Notes under the pieces: model-generated | What the model saw: only the letters and a program-made list of their open reading frames with translations | Databases searched by the model: none | Told to the model about the DNA's origin: nothing | NCBI GenBank assembly: GCA_945860205.1 | Contig: CAMARK010000038.1 | Location: 1-41,430, forward strand | DNA length: 41,430 bases | Source: Reyranella massiliensis 521 | GTDB lineage: Bacteria; Pseudomonadota; Alphaproteobacteria; Reyranellales; Reyranellaceae | Direction of reading: 5' to 3' | Shown here: one piece after another, positions 1 through 8,530 of the stretch | Layout of the letters: each line of letters begins with the position of its first letter | Numbering within the stretch: the stretch's first letter is position 1 | Translations under genes and position numbers: made by a program

Positions 1-111
1 GTCGAGGGACTCAACAACAAGATCCGCGTCCTGCAGCGACGAGCCTACGGATTGCGTAACGAAGAATATCTCCGTCTCAAGGTCCTCACCTGCATGCTGC
101 CCGCCCTATGA
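1..111 (+). CDS. ISL3-family transposase, C-terminal fragment
   Basis: This is the last 36 codons of a DDE transposase, read in frame from base 1 to a TGA at 109-111. The segment VEGLNNKIRVLQRRAYG followed by LRLKVLTCML is the conserved C-terminal signature of ISL3-family (IS204/IS1001/IS1096/IS1165) transposases, which move the element by cut-and-paste. The gene is cut by the window edge, so it cannot be said whether it is intact. The terminal inverted repeat follows directly, as expected for this family. Confidence 0.85.
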   Translation, partial: VEGLNNKIRVLQRRAYGLRNEEYLRLKVLTCMLPAL

Positions 112-147
112 TCCCCCAAAATCACCCACTCGATTCCCGGAAGAGCC
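1..147 (+). mobile_element. Right end of an ISL3-family insertion sequence
   Basis: The window opens inside an insertion sequence. The 3' end of a transposase gene stops at 111. About 36 bp later the DNA reads GATTCCCGGAAGAGCC, ending at 147. Its reverse complement starts GGCTCTTCCGGGAATC, the usual start of ISL3-family terminal inverted repeats. The 8 bp after it, AGGACTTC (148-155), are a candidate target-site duplication, since ISL3 elements usually duplicate 8 bp. The other end lies outside the window, so neither the duplication nor completeness can be confirmed. Confidence 0.8.
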
Positions 148-239
148 AGGACTTCTAAAAGTCGTCCTCGATCCAGGCCTGGCGGGAACTCTTTGCGTGG
201 GAGGAGGCTGCTCATGGTCTGGACAGATCGGGTCGATCG

Positions 240-274
240 AAAAAGGCGCCCGCCGGGATTTCCCGCGCGGCGGG
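240..274 (-). terminator. Possible intrinsic terminator on the minus strand
   Basis: CCCGCCG (249-255) and CGGCGGG (268-274) form a 7-bp stem. Read on the minus strand the hairpin is followed after four bases by five T residues (complement of 240-244). It lies about 160 bp downstream of the minus-strand Bug receptor gene. Apart from this and the candidate IS target duplication, nothing coding is seen in 148-435; a second weak GAGGCG/CGCCTC hairpin sits near 390-408. Confidence 0.4.
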
Positions 275-435
275 AAAGGCAGAGACGCCCGGGATGAGGC
301 TAGCGTCCGATTTGTAACGAGCCGGCTGTCGCATGGGTTCCCCTCGGGGCCTCCGGGGACATGCTACCTGGCATGCCTCAGGGTTGAGGCGACGGCTTTG
401 CCTTGCGCCTCTCGGCTACAATCCGCTCGTCCGCG

Positions 436-1413
436 CTACTCCACGCTGATCTTGCCGGCCTTGGCGATGGCGCCGAAATCGGCACGCTCCGCCTTGATGA
501 AGGCGAGCGTCTCGGCCGGCGTCGTGATGCGGGGAGATGCGCCCAGTTCGCGGATGCGCGAGGCGAAGGCCTCTTCGCCAAGCGCCTGATTGATCGCGAC
601 GTTCAGTTTCTGGATGATGTCTTCAGGCGTTCCTTTGGGCGCCATGAAGGCATACCAGGCGACCCATTCGCGCTTGTCGAGGCCGAGTTCGAGCATGGTC
701 GGCACGTCGGGCAGGCGCTCGGAACGCTGGCGAGAGGTGACGGCGAGCGCGCGCAACTTCCCGCCCGCGATGTGCGCGGAACTGGCGCCGAGACTGTCCA
801 GTGTGATCGGCACTTCGTTGGAGATCACCGCCATGAGGGATTGCGGCGTGCTGCGGTAAGGCACAGCGGGCATATCGAGCTTGTGGCGGATCTTCGTATC
901 TTCCACGACCAGGTGCGGGATGCTGCCGGACGCGGGCAGGGCATAGCGCCAGTTGCCCGGGTCCGCCTGCACCTTGGCAATGAATTCCGGCATCGTCTTG
1001 AAGGGCAGCGACGGGTTGATCGCCCAGACCAGCGGCGAGGTCACGGCCACCGAAATGGAACTGAGATCGTCCACGGGATCGAGCGGCATGTTGGGGTAGA
1101 TGCTGATGCCGATGGAAATGGCGCCGACATGGGCGAACATGAAGGTATAGCCATCGGCCGGGCTGCGCTGGACGTCCTGCATGCCGATGATGCCGTTGGC
1201 GCCGGGCTTGTTGTCGACCACCACGGGCTGCCCCAGCAATTCGGCGAGGCGAGGGGCGAGGATGCGGGCATAGACCTCATAGCCGCCGGCCGCGCTCGGA
1301 ACGACGAGCCGAAGTCGCCTGTTGGGCCAAACGGGTCCTTGCGCAAAAGCAGATGAGGCGAAAGCGGGCGACGTTGCCAAAAGGCCTAAGGTGGTGCGGC
1401 GTGTCAGGCGCAT
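436..1413 (-). CDS. Bug/TctC-family periplasmic solute receptor
   Basis: A 325-residue extracytoplasmic solute-binding protein of the Bug family, usually a receptor for carboxylates. The start at 1413 is preferred over longer frames because GGGAGGAAACATCG directly precedes ATG. The protein begins with MRLTRRTTLGLL, a twin-arginine-containing export signal ending near ASSAFAQ. Family features are WPNRRLRLVVPSAAGG close to the mature N-terminus, VVDNKPGANG around 65-75, and LPDVPTMLELG in the last third. No TctA/TctB membrane genes are nearby, which is common for Bug receptors, so transporter and ligand cannot be deduced. It is divergent from the HTH gene at 1602. Confidence 0.9.
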   Translation of the reverse strand: MRLTRRTTLGLLATSPAFASSAFAQGPVWPNRRLRLVVPSAAGGYEVYARILAPRLAELLGQPVVVDNKPGANGIIGMQDVQRSPADGYTFMFAHVGAISIGISIYPNMPLDPVDDLSSISVAVTSPLVWAINPSLPFKTMPEFIAKVQADPGNWRYALPASGSIPHLVVEDTKIRHKLDMPAVPYRSTPQSLMAVISNEVPITLDSLGASSAHIAGGKLRALAVTSRQRSERLPDVPTMLELGLDKREWVAWYAFMAPKGTPEDIIQKLNVAINQALGEEAFASRIRELGASPRITTPAETLAFIKAERADFGAIAKAGKISVE

Positions 1414-1601
1414 CGATGTTTCCTCCCGCAGGTCAATTCGCCTGCTTTGCGAGAGCGTAGCCGTGTCCGGCGGGGCAGGGCCACAGGGAGTGCTGGCAAA
1501 GTGCCGGCATGCGATAGGGCTACCCACCAGATAGGCCTATTTACACTATCCTATCCTTCTGATATTCCTGTCGCGGAAGCGAGGAATCACAGGAGGACCA
1601 T

Positions 1602-2381
1602 ATGACTGCACAGGAAGCCCTCGAACGCTGGGAGATGCACGGCGACGGACCGCACCTCCCGCAGATCTACCGCGAGATGGGCCTGACACGGCTGCGCATC
1701 CTGGCCGCCGAGGACGCCAAGCCCTCGCCGCCGAGCGCCATGGACCGCATGCCGATCCCGCGGCTCAATTATAATCCGCTCGATCGCGCGCTCGGCCGTG
1801 AAACGCCGCCGGTACCCGTCACGCAGGCGGTCGAGCCCGAGCCGCAGAAGCCCAAGACGCTGCGGGAGAGGGCGCTCACCAATCCCGCGCGGTTGCGCAC
1901 GCCGGGCCGCAAGCGGGCGTCTTTCCGCTATCACCTCTCGGTCTGCGGCAGCGTCAGCGAGGCGGCGGCGCGGGCCCAGGTCAGCCGCAGCACGCTCTAC
2001 CACTGGCGCGACGCGCTGCCCGGCTTCGCAGCACTTTGGGACAAGGCCATCGCCCAGTGTCAGCGTGCCGTGGGCGACGACATCGTCCTGCAGGCAGGCC
2101 AGGTGGGCCAGGGGCGCAGGATCAACACGCAGTTGCTGATGCACGTGCAGAAGCGTCTGGATGTCGATCGCCGCCGCGCCGAGGATCGTGCCGAGCGCCG
2201 CGAGTTGGCGTTGCTGCGCGGCCACCCTGCTCCGGGGCCGCTCGACGAGGCGATGCTGGCGGTTCGGCTGCTCGCCCTGATGGAACAGCGACGTGAAACC
2301 GGTCATTCGGTGTCCAATGACCCTGACCTGGAGACACCGGATTCGCCCAGCAAGGACAAGGACTTGGACAAGGCGGCGTGA
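1602..2381 (+). CDS. HTH-containing protein resembling phage terminase small subunit/transposase-type DNA binders
   Basis: A 259-residue protein of unknown role. The start follows an excellent AGGAGG site 7 bp upstream of ATG. The central segment, about residues 106-150, has a helix-turn-helix pattern: SVSEAAARAQVSRSTLYHWR followed by a stretch rich in aromatic and charged residues. This is the style of homeodomain-like HTHs in terminase small subunits and transposase-associated proteins. The flanks are Pro- and Arg-rich and probably flexible; residues 175-205 are strongly Arg/Glu-rich and helical. No phage genes are nearby, so a regulatory or domesticated-phage origin is only possible. It converges with purA across a large inverted repeat. 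Confidence 0.7.
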   Translation: MTAQEALERWEMHGDGPHLPQIYREMGLTRLRILAAEDAKPSPPSAMDRMPIPRLNYNPLDRALGRETPPVPVTQAVEPEPQKPKTLRERALTNPARLRTPGRKRASFRYHLSVCGSVSEAAARAQVSRSTLYHWRDALPGFAALWDKAIAQCQRAVGDDIVLQAGQVGQGRRINTQLLMHVQKRLDVDRRRAEDRAERRELALLRGHPAPGPLDEAMLAVRLLALMEQRRETGHSVSNDPDLETPDSPSKDKDLDKAA

Positions 2382-2426
2382 GGAGAGGGCGACGTGAACC
2401 CCTGTCCAACTGACTCATCGTCTTCC

Positions 2427-2482
2427 GGACCGCGAGCGTCCCGCTCGCTCATGAGTCCGAGCGAGCCGGAGGCTCGCGGTCC
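2427..2482. repeat. Long imperfect palindrome between convergent genes
   Basis: Two 24-bp arms (2427-2450 and 2459-2482) match at 22 of 24 positions in inverted orientation, around the 8-bp loop ATGAGTCC. The outer 11 bases, GGACCGCGAGC, are perfectly paired. The element sits between the 3' ends of the HTH gene and purA. There is no T-run on either side, so it may be a dispersed REP-like palindrome or a factor-dependent bidirectional terminator rather than a classic intrinsic terminator. Confidence 0.75.
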
Positions 2483-2494
2483 GTAAGAGAAGAT

Positions 2495-3787
2495 CTAATC
2501 CCTGAACGGGTCCGTCATCAGGATCGTGTCCTCGCGCTTCGGGCTGGTGCTGAGCAGCGCGACGGGGCAGCCGACCAGTTCCTCGACGCGGCGGACGTAC
2601 TTGATGCAGGTCGCCGGCAGTTCGGCGAAGGAGCGCGCGCCTTGCGTGCTTTCGCTCCAGCCCTCGAACTCTTCCCAGATCGGCTTCAGCTTGGCCTGGG
2701 CGCCCATGGTGAAGGGGAAACGTTCGATGCGCTTGTCGTCGAGCTCGTAGGCGACGCAGACCTTGATGGTCTTCTCGCCATCGAGCACGTCGAGCTTGGT
2801 GAGCGCGATGCCGTCGATGCCGTTCAGCTTCACTGCCTGGCGCACCATCACCGCGTCGAACCAGCCGCAGCGCCGGGGCCGGCCGGTGTTGGTGCCGAAT
2901 TCCTTGCCGCGATCGCCGAGGCCCTGGCCGGTCTCGTCGAGCAGCTCGGTCGGGAAGGGGCCGTCGCCGACGCGCGTGGTGTAGGCCTTGGCGATGCCCA
3001 GCACGTAGCCCACCGCGCCGTTGCCCATGCCGCTGCCGATCATCGCCTGCGCCGCCACGGTGTTGGACGAGGTGACGTACGGATAGGTGCCGTGGTCGAT
3101 GTCGAGCATCGTGGCTTGGGCGCCCTCGAACAGGATGCGCTTGCCGGCGGCGCGCAAGCCGTCGAGCCGCTCCCACACATCTTCCGCGAAGGGCAGGATC
3201 TTGGGCGCGATCTCGAGCAGCTCGGCCGTCAGCTTGGCGGCATCGACCAGCGGCTTGCCCAGCCCCTTGCGCAGCGCATTGTGGTGCGCCAGCAGCGTGT
3301 TGACCTTGAGCGGCAGCATCTCGGGCTCGCCGAGGTCGCCGACGCGGATGGCGCGGCGGCCGACCTTGTCCTCGTAGGCGGGGCCGATGCCGCGCCGCGT
3401 CGTGCCGATCCTGATGATGTCGGGCGCATCCTCGCGCCAGCCGTCGAGATCGCGATGCAGCGGCAGGATCAGCACGGCATGGTTGGCGATCTTGAGACTC
3501 TCGGGCGTGACGGAGAGGCCCTGGGCGTTGACCTTCTTCACTTCCTCGAGGAAGTGCCAGGGATCGATCACGACGCCGTTGCCGATGATCGAGAGCTTGC
3601 CCTGGCGCACCACGCCCGACGGCAGCAGGGCGAGCTTGTAAGTCTGGTTGCCGATGACCAGCGTATGGCCGGCATTGTGGCCGCCCTGGAAGCGCACCAC
3701 GACTTCGGCGCGCTCGCTCAGCCAGTCCACGATCTTGCCTTTGCCCTCGTCGCCCCACTGGGCGCCGATCACTGCCACGTTGGCCAT
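2495..3787 (-). CDS. purA: Adenylosuccinate synthetase
   Basis: A 430-residue cytosolic enzyme that joins IMP and aspartate using GTP to give adenylosuccinate, the first committed step to AMP. ATG at 3787 is chosen because AAGGAATTGGGTA precedes it and [18 protein letters not shown] is the typical N-terminus; an upstream GTG would add 30 non-homologous residues. Visible motifs are GDEGKGKI (12-19, with catalytic Asp13), GGHNAGHT (40-47, with the catalytic His), [15 protein letters not shown], and [14 protein letters not shown] near residue 300. The length is normal for the family. hisZ lies just upstream on the same strand, but a strong hairpin terminator separates them. Confidence 0.98.
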   Translation of the reverse strand: MANVAVIGAQWGDEGKGKIVDWLSERAEVVVRFQGGHNAGHTLVIGNQTYKLALLPSGVVRQGKLSIIGNGVVIDPWHFLEEVKKVNAQGLSVTPESLKIANHAVLILPLHRDLDGWREDAPDIIRIGTTRRGIGPAYEDKVGRRAIRVGDLGEPEMLPLKVNTLLAHHNALRKGLGKPLVDAAKLTAELLEIAPKILPFAEDVWERLDGLRAAGKRILFEGAQATMLDIDHGTYPYVTSSNTVAAQAMIGSGMGNGAVGYVLGIAKAYTTRVGDGPFPTELLDETGQGLGDRGKEFGTNTGRPRRCGWFDAVMVRQAVKLNGIDGIALTKLDVLDGEKTIKVCVAYELDDKRIERFPFTMGAQAKLKPIWEEFEGWSESTQGARSFAELPATCIKYVRRVEELVGCPVALLSTSPKREDTILMTDPFRD

Positions 3788-3826
3788 TACCCAATTCCTT
3801 TTTTGGACAGAAGTCCCTTCACACAC

Positions 3827-3862
3827 GAAAACGCCTCCCCGGGGCCGATGCCGGAGAGGCGT
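3827..3862 (-). terminator. Rho-independent terminator after hisZ
   Basis: Arms ACGCCTCCCCGG (3831-3842) and CCGGAGAGGCGT (3851-3862) pair with one mismatch around GGCCGATG. On the minus strand the stem runs directly into GTTTTCG (complement of 3827-3830 and beyond). It lies in the 133-bp gap between hisZ and purA. It should reduce read-through, or act as an attenuator; only about 40 bp remain between it and purA. Confidence 0.75.
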
Positions 3863-3920
3863 GACGTCGGATAGCACTTCCCCTCAGGTGAGGCGAGGCG
3901 AATCGATCCTCAGAAAGCTC

Positions 3921-5093
3921 TCAGAGAGGAACGGCGTCGCCGTCGATCAGCGCGTGGCTGCAGTTCAGCCGTTTGGCCTCGGCGCGCGGCTCGGCCACTG
4001 CGACGACAGCGCGCACGACGGCGTAGCCCCTGGCCTGCCAGGTCGCGGCGTCGCGCCAGGCGATGCCCTGCGGCAGGTAGAGGCGCGGCGGCTGCGCTGT
4101 CGCGTCGGATGCCGCCAGCACGGCATCCATGTAGACGGTGAAGCCGGTCGCGGGCTCGCTGACGCCGTCTTCGGGATAGCCGGCGGAATAGCGGCCGCCG
4201 CGCGCCAGCTCCTGGCGGCCTTTCAGCGCGAACACCGAGAACGACACGCCGGTCTGGTATTCGAGGCCACGATACTCGACCGGATCGACGGTGAGCGGCA
4301 GGTCGGGATCGGCGGCATGCACGAGCTTCACCACCTCGGCCAGTCGCGCGGCTTCGGCGGCACCGGCGGCCGGGAGTTTGAGCCCTGTGAGCTGGGCGAT
4401 GCCACGCTCGGCCGGACCCGCCGCGCGCAGCAGGCCCACGAACAAGTCGGCGCCCTTCTTGTCGCTCTTGTCACCAAGCGCCTTGGCGACGGCTGCCTCG
4501 TCCTTGCGATCGAGCGCATGGCGCAGGCGGCGGAGCGGGTCGGCCGTCAGCTTCAGGCCGGCGGCGACGGCTGCCACCAACGTCGGCAGGTTGAGGTCGA
4601 CCGTGAGGCCGGCAACGCCGATCGCGCGGAGCGCATCGACCGCCAGCAGCACGGCCTCGGCATCGGCCTCGGCCGTATCGACGCCGATCAGCTCGGTGCC
4701 GACCTGGGCGAACTGGCGTTCGGGCTTGAGCGCACTGCCGCGCACGCGGATGACATTGCCGCCGTAGGAGAGGCGCAGCGGCCGGGGCTCGTGCTTCAGC
4801 CGGGTGACGGCAATGCGCGCCACCTGCACGGTCATATCCGGGCGGACACCCATCATGCGCTGCGAGACCGGGTCCATCAGCCGGAAGGTCTGTGGGCCCA
4901 ACGCAGCGCCGGGGCCGCCCAGCAGGGATTCCTCGAATTCGACCAGGGGCGGTTTGACCCGCTCGTAGCCGAACGCGGCAAAGCGCTCGATGGCGAGGTC
5001 GATGGCTCTCGCCTCGCGCGCCGCGTCGGGTGGCAGCAGGTCGGCAAGTCCGGCGGGCAGCAGGCCGCGGTGGTCATTGTCGTTGAAGGTCAT
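3921..5093 (-). CDS. hisZ: ATP phosphoribosyltransferase regulatory subunit
   Basis: A 390-residue HisRS-like paralogue that forms a complex with short-form HisG and makes it sensitive to histidine. It is not itself an aminoacyl-tRNA synthetase. The start at 5093 (MTFNDNDHRG) fits the family; the SD is weak. Class II synthetase-fold signatures are present: LLPAGLADLLPPDA near residue 12, GVRPDMTVQVARIA (motif 2-like, around 80-95), and ELARGGRYSAGY near residue 300. HisRS-specific histidine-binding and anticodon-binding parts are absent, which points to HisZ. The hisZ-purA order is common in Alphaproteobacteria. hisG is not in the window. Confidence 0.93.
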   Translation of the reverse strand: MTFNDNDHRGLLPAGLADLLPPDAAREARAIDLAIERFAAFGYERVKPPLVEFEESLLGGPGAALGPQTFRLMDPVSQRMMGVRPDMTVQVARIAVTRLKHEPRPLRLSYGGNVIRVRGSALKPERQFAQVGTELIGVDTAEADAEAVLLAVDALRAIGVAGLTVDLNLPTLVAAVAAGLKLTADPLRRLRHALDRKDEAAVAKALGDKSDKKGADLFVGLLRAAGPAERGIAQLTGLKLPAAGAAEAARLAEVVKLVHAADPDLPLTVDPVEYRGLEYQTGVSFSVFALKGRQELARGGRYSAGYPEDGVSEPATGFTVYMDAVLAASDATAQPPRLYLPQGIAWRDAATWQARGYAVVRAVVAVAEPRAEAKRLNCSHALIDGDAVPL

Positions 5094-5167
5094 GGTGCCG
5101 CTTGATAGCCCATTGCGCCCCAAATTGGGAGGACGAGAAAGGGGAGGGAGTGCTATGGGTCGCGGCC

Positions 5168-6112
5168 ATGAGTGAACTTGCCCGCCCGGCGCTTTCGGTG
5201 GTGGCTCCTTGCTACAACGAGCAGGAGGTCCTGCCCGAGTTCCTGCGCCGTGTGGGCACGGTGCTGGACGCCGCCGGCGGAACTGCAGAGGTGGTGCTGG
5301 TCGACGACGGCTCGCGCGATGGCACCTGGGACGTCATGACGGCCGCGGCCGCCGCCGATCCGAGGATCGTGGCCGTCCGCCTCATGCGCAACCATGGCCA
5401 CCAGCTTGCGCTCACGGCCGGGCTGTCGGTCTGCCGCGGCGAGCGCATCCTGATCATCGATGCCGACCTGCAGGATCCGCCCGAGCTGCTGCCCGACATG
5501 ATGGCCCTCATGAATCAGGGAGCCGACGTCGTGTACGGCCAGCGCCGCCAGCGCGACGGCGAGAGCCTGTTCAAGCGCGCGACAGCTTCAGGATTCTACC
5601 GCCTGATCAACCGGCTCACCGATGTCGATATCCCGGCCGATGCCGGCGACTTCCGTCTCGTCACGCGCCGTGTTCTCGACCTGCTGCTCGCCATGCCCGA
5701 GCGCCACCGCTTCTTCCGCGGCATGGTGGCCTGGATCGGCGGCCGTCAGGTGCCGCTGCATTACGACCGCCACGCCCGGGTGGCGGGTGAGAGCAAGTAT
5801 CCGCTGAGCAAGATGATCCGCTTTGCCGCCGACGCCATCACCGCCTTCTCGGTCGTGCCGCTGATGGCGTCGATGACGATCGGCTGGGTGATGGCCGCGG
5901 TCGGGTTCGGCTTCTTCCTCTATTCGATTATCGGCTGGCTGATGGATGCCAACCTGCCCGGCTGGACGTCGATCATGGCGGCGCTGGGATTGCTGGGCGG
6001 CATGCAGTTCCTGATGCTGGGCATCATCGGCGCCTACCTTGGTCGGCTCTACGACCAGAGCAAGCAACGGCCACTGTTCATGATCCGCGACATCGTGGGC
6101 GGGCCGAAATGA
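5168..6112 (+). CDS. Membrane-anchored GT2 glycosyltransferase (GtrB/DPM1-like)
   Basis: A 314-residue glycosyltransferase of family 2, expected to move a sugar from a nucleotide donor to polyprenyl phosphate on the inner face of the membrane. Motifs: LSVVAPCYNEQE at the start of the GT-A fold, VVLVDDGSRDGT for nucleotide binding, and DADLQDPPELLPDM as the metal-binding region. Two hydrophobic hairpin segments (about 230-265 and 275-300) are typical of GtrB, ArnC and dolichol-phosphate mannose synthases. Start choice is uncertain: ATG 5168 fits homology, while GTG 5150 in frame sits next to a GGGGAGGGAG stretch. The stop overlaps the next start (ATGA), so the genes are translationally coupled. 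Confidence 0.9.
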   Translation: MSELARPALSVVAPCYNEQEVLPEFLRRVGTVLDAAGGTAEVVLVDDGSRDGTWDVMTAAAAADPRIVAVRLMRNHGHQLALTAGLSVCRGERILIIDADLQDPPELLPDMMALMNQGADVVYGQRRQRDGESLFKRATASGFYRLINRLTDVDIPADAGDFRLVTRRVLDLLLAMPERHRFFRGMVAWIGGRQVPLHYDRHARVAGESKYPLSKMIRFAADAITAFSVVPLMASMTIGWVMAAVGFGFFLYSIIGWLMDANLPGWTSIMAALGLLGGMQFLMLGIIGAYLGRLYDQSKQRPLFMIRDIVGGPK

Positions 6113-6864
6113 ACGCGACTGAACCCGTCCCGGGGCCGGTGTCCTGGTCCGGTGAGCCGGCGGAGTTCGACGATTATGCCGCCGAGTACCAGGGCGGCCT
6201 CGACAATCCGGTCAAGCGGATGATGGGCAGTTCGCCCGACCAGTTCATTGCCGTGAAGACGCGCTGGCTGATGCGCCGCGAGCCGAAGCTCAGGACCGGC
6301 AGCCTCGCCGTGCTCGACTATGGCTGCGGCGTCGGCAGCCTGATGCGCGTGATGGCGGAAACCGGCGCGCGGGCCGAGTTCACAGGCTGCGACATCTCGA
6401 CCGGCATGCTGCGCCAGGTCGAGAAGCGCTGGCGGCCGGCGCTCGGCAAGACGCCGGTGCTGGCACCGCAGCAGGGCGCGCGCACGCCGTTCGCCGATGG
6501 CCAGTTCGACATCGCCACCGTCAGCGCCGTTCTGCATCACGTGCCGGTGGAGGAGCGTCCGGCGGTCTACGCCGAACTGGGCCGCGTGCTGAAACCCGGC
6601 GGGCGGCTCTATATTTTTGAGCACAATCCGCGCAACCCGCTGGTGCGTTACGTCATCGCGCGCACGCCGATCGACCGCAATGCCATCCTGCTCGATGAGA
6701 CCGAAGTCCGGCACGGGCTGCTCGATGCTGCGCGCTATGACCTCGACACCGACTATCTGATGTTCATGCCGCCGGGCATGGCGCTTCTGCGCCCCGTGGA
6801 CCGGGCGCTGGCGTGGCTGCCGCTCGGCGCGCAATACGTCGTCGTGGCCCGCAAGCCGGTCTGA
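6109..6864 (+). CDS. Class I SAM-dependent methyltransferase
   Basis: A 251-residue Rossmann-fold methyltransferase. Motif I is VLDYGCGVGSLMR (about 67-79), the acidic loop is FTGCDISTGML (about 94-104), and the post-motif region FDIATVSAVLHHVPVEER and LKPGGRLYIFEHNP fits the Methyltransf_11/25 families. No membrane segment or signal peptide is visible, so it is cytosolic. It overlaps the GT2 gene by 4 bp and lies 4 bp before the membrane protein gene, so the three are probably co-transcribed. The acceptor is unknown; a lipid-linked sugar intermediate is plausible from context only. Confidence 0.9.
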   Translation: MNATEPVPGPVSWSGEPAEFDDYAAEYQGGLDNPVKRMMGSSPDQFIAVKTRWLMRREPKLRTGSLAVLDYGCGVGSLMRVMAETGARAEFTGCDISTGMLRQVEKRWRPALGKTPVLAPQQGARTPFADGQFDIATVSAVLHHVPVEERPAVYAELGRVLKPGGRLYIFEHNPRNPLVRYVIARTPIDRNAILLDETEVRHGLLDAARYDLDTDYLMFMPPGMALLRPVDRALAWLPLGAQYVVVARKPV

Positions 6865-6868
6865 TGCG

Positions 6869-8527
6869 ATGAAGACTCCGGCACTCGGCTGGCAACTCCT
6901 GTTGGCGTTCGCGCTGTCGCTGCTGGTCCTCGTCGGGCTGATCGGCTGGTTGCAGAACGTCCACATCCTCACCGCCAACGGCATGTACAAGGCCATTCAG
7001 ACCGAGCCCTGGATCGCCAATCCCGCCACCGCGCGGCTCGACGATTCGAACTACCTCTACTTCCCGCTCTATGGGCTGCTCTGCCGGCTGCTCGACTGGC
7101 TCGGCATCGAGCGCGGCGTGCCGTGGAAACAACTCGCCTATATCAATGCCTTCTGGGCGAGCCTCTGTGTCGTCTTCGTCTATGCCTTCGTCCATCGGGT
7201 AACACAGAGCGTCGCGGCCTCGGTGCTTGCCGCGGTCTTCCATTTCGGCTGCGGCTTCTTCCTGCTCCTCGCGGTGATCAGCGAGGACATCATGCCGGGC
7301 TACGCGCTGGTCCTGGGCGCCATGCTCCTGGCCGGCCTGTGGTTCGAGCGGCCGAGTTATATCCGCGTGGCGATCGTCGGAGCGGTCTTCACCCTGGGCT
7401 GGCTGATGGAATGGCGGCTGATCTTTCCGACCTTGCCCGCGCTGCTGCTGGCGCTGGCCTGGTCGGACGGCACGATCGCGTGGCGGTTCAGGCGCATCGT
7501 CATGCTGATCGCCTCGATCCTGGCGACGGCGGGCATCGTCCAGCTGCTGTGGGACGGCCACAACGGCGCCGTCGGCCTCCACGACATGCTGTGGACGGGC
7601 AAGGGCGTGGCCAGCGGCTGGGCCGGCCTTTCCTGGGACAAGGCCTGGATGATGCTGTCGGGTGTCGGGAACTATTTCCTGATCATGGGCGGCTTCACCG
7701 ATCCCGTGACCGCCCGGCGCCTGGTGTTTCCGCTGTCTGTGTCCGTGCTGCTGCAGGGCGCGATCCTCGTGGCAGCCGCGGTGATGCTGTGGCCGCAACG
7801 GGCCGATCGCCGGCTGCGCGCCATCACCATCGTTTTCCTCGGCACGCTCGGCGCCGGCGAGGTGTTCAATTTCTACGCCCAGCCGCAGGATCCGCAGATG
7901 CAGGTCAACGTCATGCCGTGGCTGACGGTGGCGTGGGGCCTGTTGGCGGCGAAGCTGCTGGTGAGCAGCGGTAGGTCGCGCGCGCTGCTCTTCCTCGCCA
8001 TCCTGTCGCTGGCGCCGCTGGTCTGGAACGGCGCCCAACTCGCGCGCTGGCGCGGCGGCGATCAGGCGTCGTTGGCCGCACTCGCTGCGATCGAGAAACG
8101 CTTCCCGCCCGACTCGACGGTCTTTCTCTACTGGGGCTTCGAGCCGATCACGGTCTGGCAGTATGCGCTGTGGAGCCGGACCTGGGACTGGGACGGCGCC
8201 GTCACGCCGCCGCCCGCGCCATCGGCCACACCGAAATTCAAATGGATCGCCATCGCCGCCGGCGCCATCCGCCATCCCGACTGGACGGCCGAGCAGCATG
8301 CGCAGTCGATCAAGCGCGACATCGACCAGGCGCTCGACCGCGGCTACCAGGTGGCGGTCTCCGACGTCTGGAGCTGGAGTGCCGACGAGCTGGCGGGCCA
8401 ACTCGGCGGACTGGCGGCCGCCAACAGGGCCGCAGCCATCGTCAAGATGCTGCACGACAACTTCGACGCGCGTCAGGTTTTTAGCGACCCCACCGTCGGC
8501 GCCTATTACGTCTTGCAGCGCCGCTGA
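6869..8527 (+). CDS. Polytopic membrane protein, possible GT-C-like glycosyltransferase
   Basis: A 552-residue protein with roughly ten hydrophobic helices between residue 8 and about 390, followed by a soluble C-terminal domain of about 160 residues. Placement directly behind a polyprenyl-phosphate-type GT2 suggests a GT-C enzyme using the lipid-linked sugar on the periplasmic side. The first loop has acidic pairs (RLDDSNYLYFPLYG) in the position where GT-C enzymes carry catalytic Asp residues, but I do not recognise a defined family. The gene ends 3 bp before the end of the convergent SGNH gene. Confidence 0.7.
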   Translation: MKTPALGWQLLLAFALSLLVLVGLIGWLQNVHILTANGMYKAIQTEPWIANPATARLDDSNYLYFPLYGLLCRLLDWLGIERGVPWKQLAYINAFWASLCVVFVYAFVHRVTQSVAASVLAAVFHFGCGFFLLLAVISEDIMPGYALVLGAMLLAGLWFERPSYIRVAIVGAVFTLGWLMEWRLIFPTLPALLLALAWSDGTIAWRFRRIVMLIASILATAGIVQLLWDGHNGAVGLHDMLWTGKGVASGWAGLSWDKAWMMLSGVGNYFLIMGGFTDPVTARRLVFPLSVSVLLQGAILVAAAVMLWPQRADRRLRAITIVFLGTLGAGEVFNFYAQPQDPQMQVNVMPWLTVAWGLLAAKLLVSSGRSRALLFLAILSLAPLVWNGAQLARWRGGDQASLAALAAIEKRFPPDSTVFLYWGFEPITVWQYALWSRTWDWDGAVTPPPAPSATPKFKWIAIAAGAIRHPDWTAEQHAQSIKRDIDQALDRGYQVAVSDVWSWSADELAGQLGGLAAANRAAAIVKMLHDNFDARQVFSDPTVGAYYVLQRR

Positions 8528-8530
8528 TAC

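Noticed and set aside
1587..2306. A 239-codon minus-strand frame opposite the HTH gene
   Set aside because: It lacks an SD and any motif, and it is the reverse complement of a well-supported plus-strand gene with AGGAGG and a clear HTH.
2415..3794. A long minus-strand frame overlapping purA
   Set aside because: It is the same strand as purA in another frame, Arg-rich and without motifs; purA is certain.
3788..3830. A purine-type riboswitch ahead of purA
   Set aside because: The space is only 40 bp and shows no purine-aptamer core; the only structure is the hisZ terminator.
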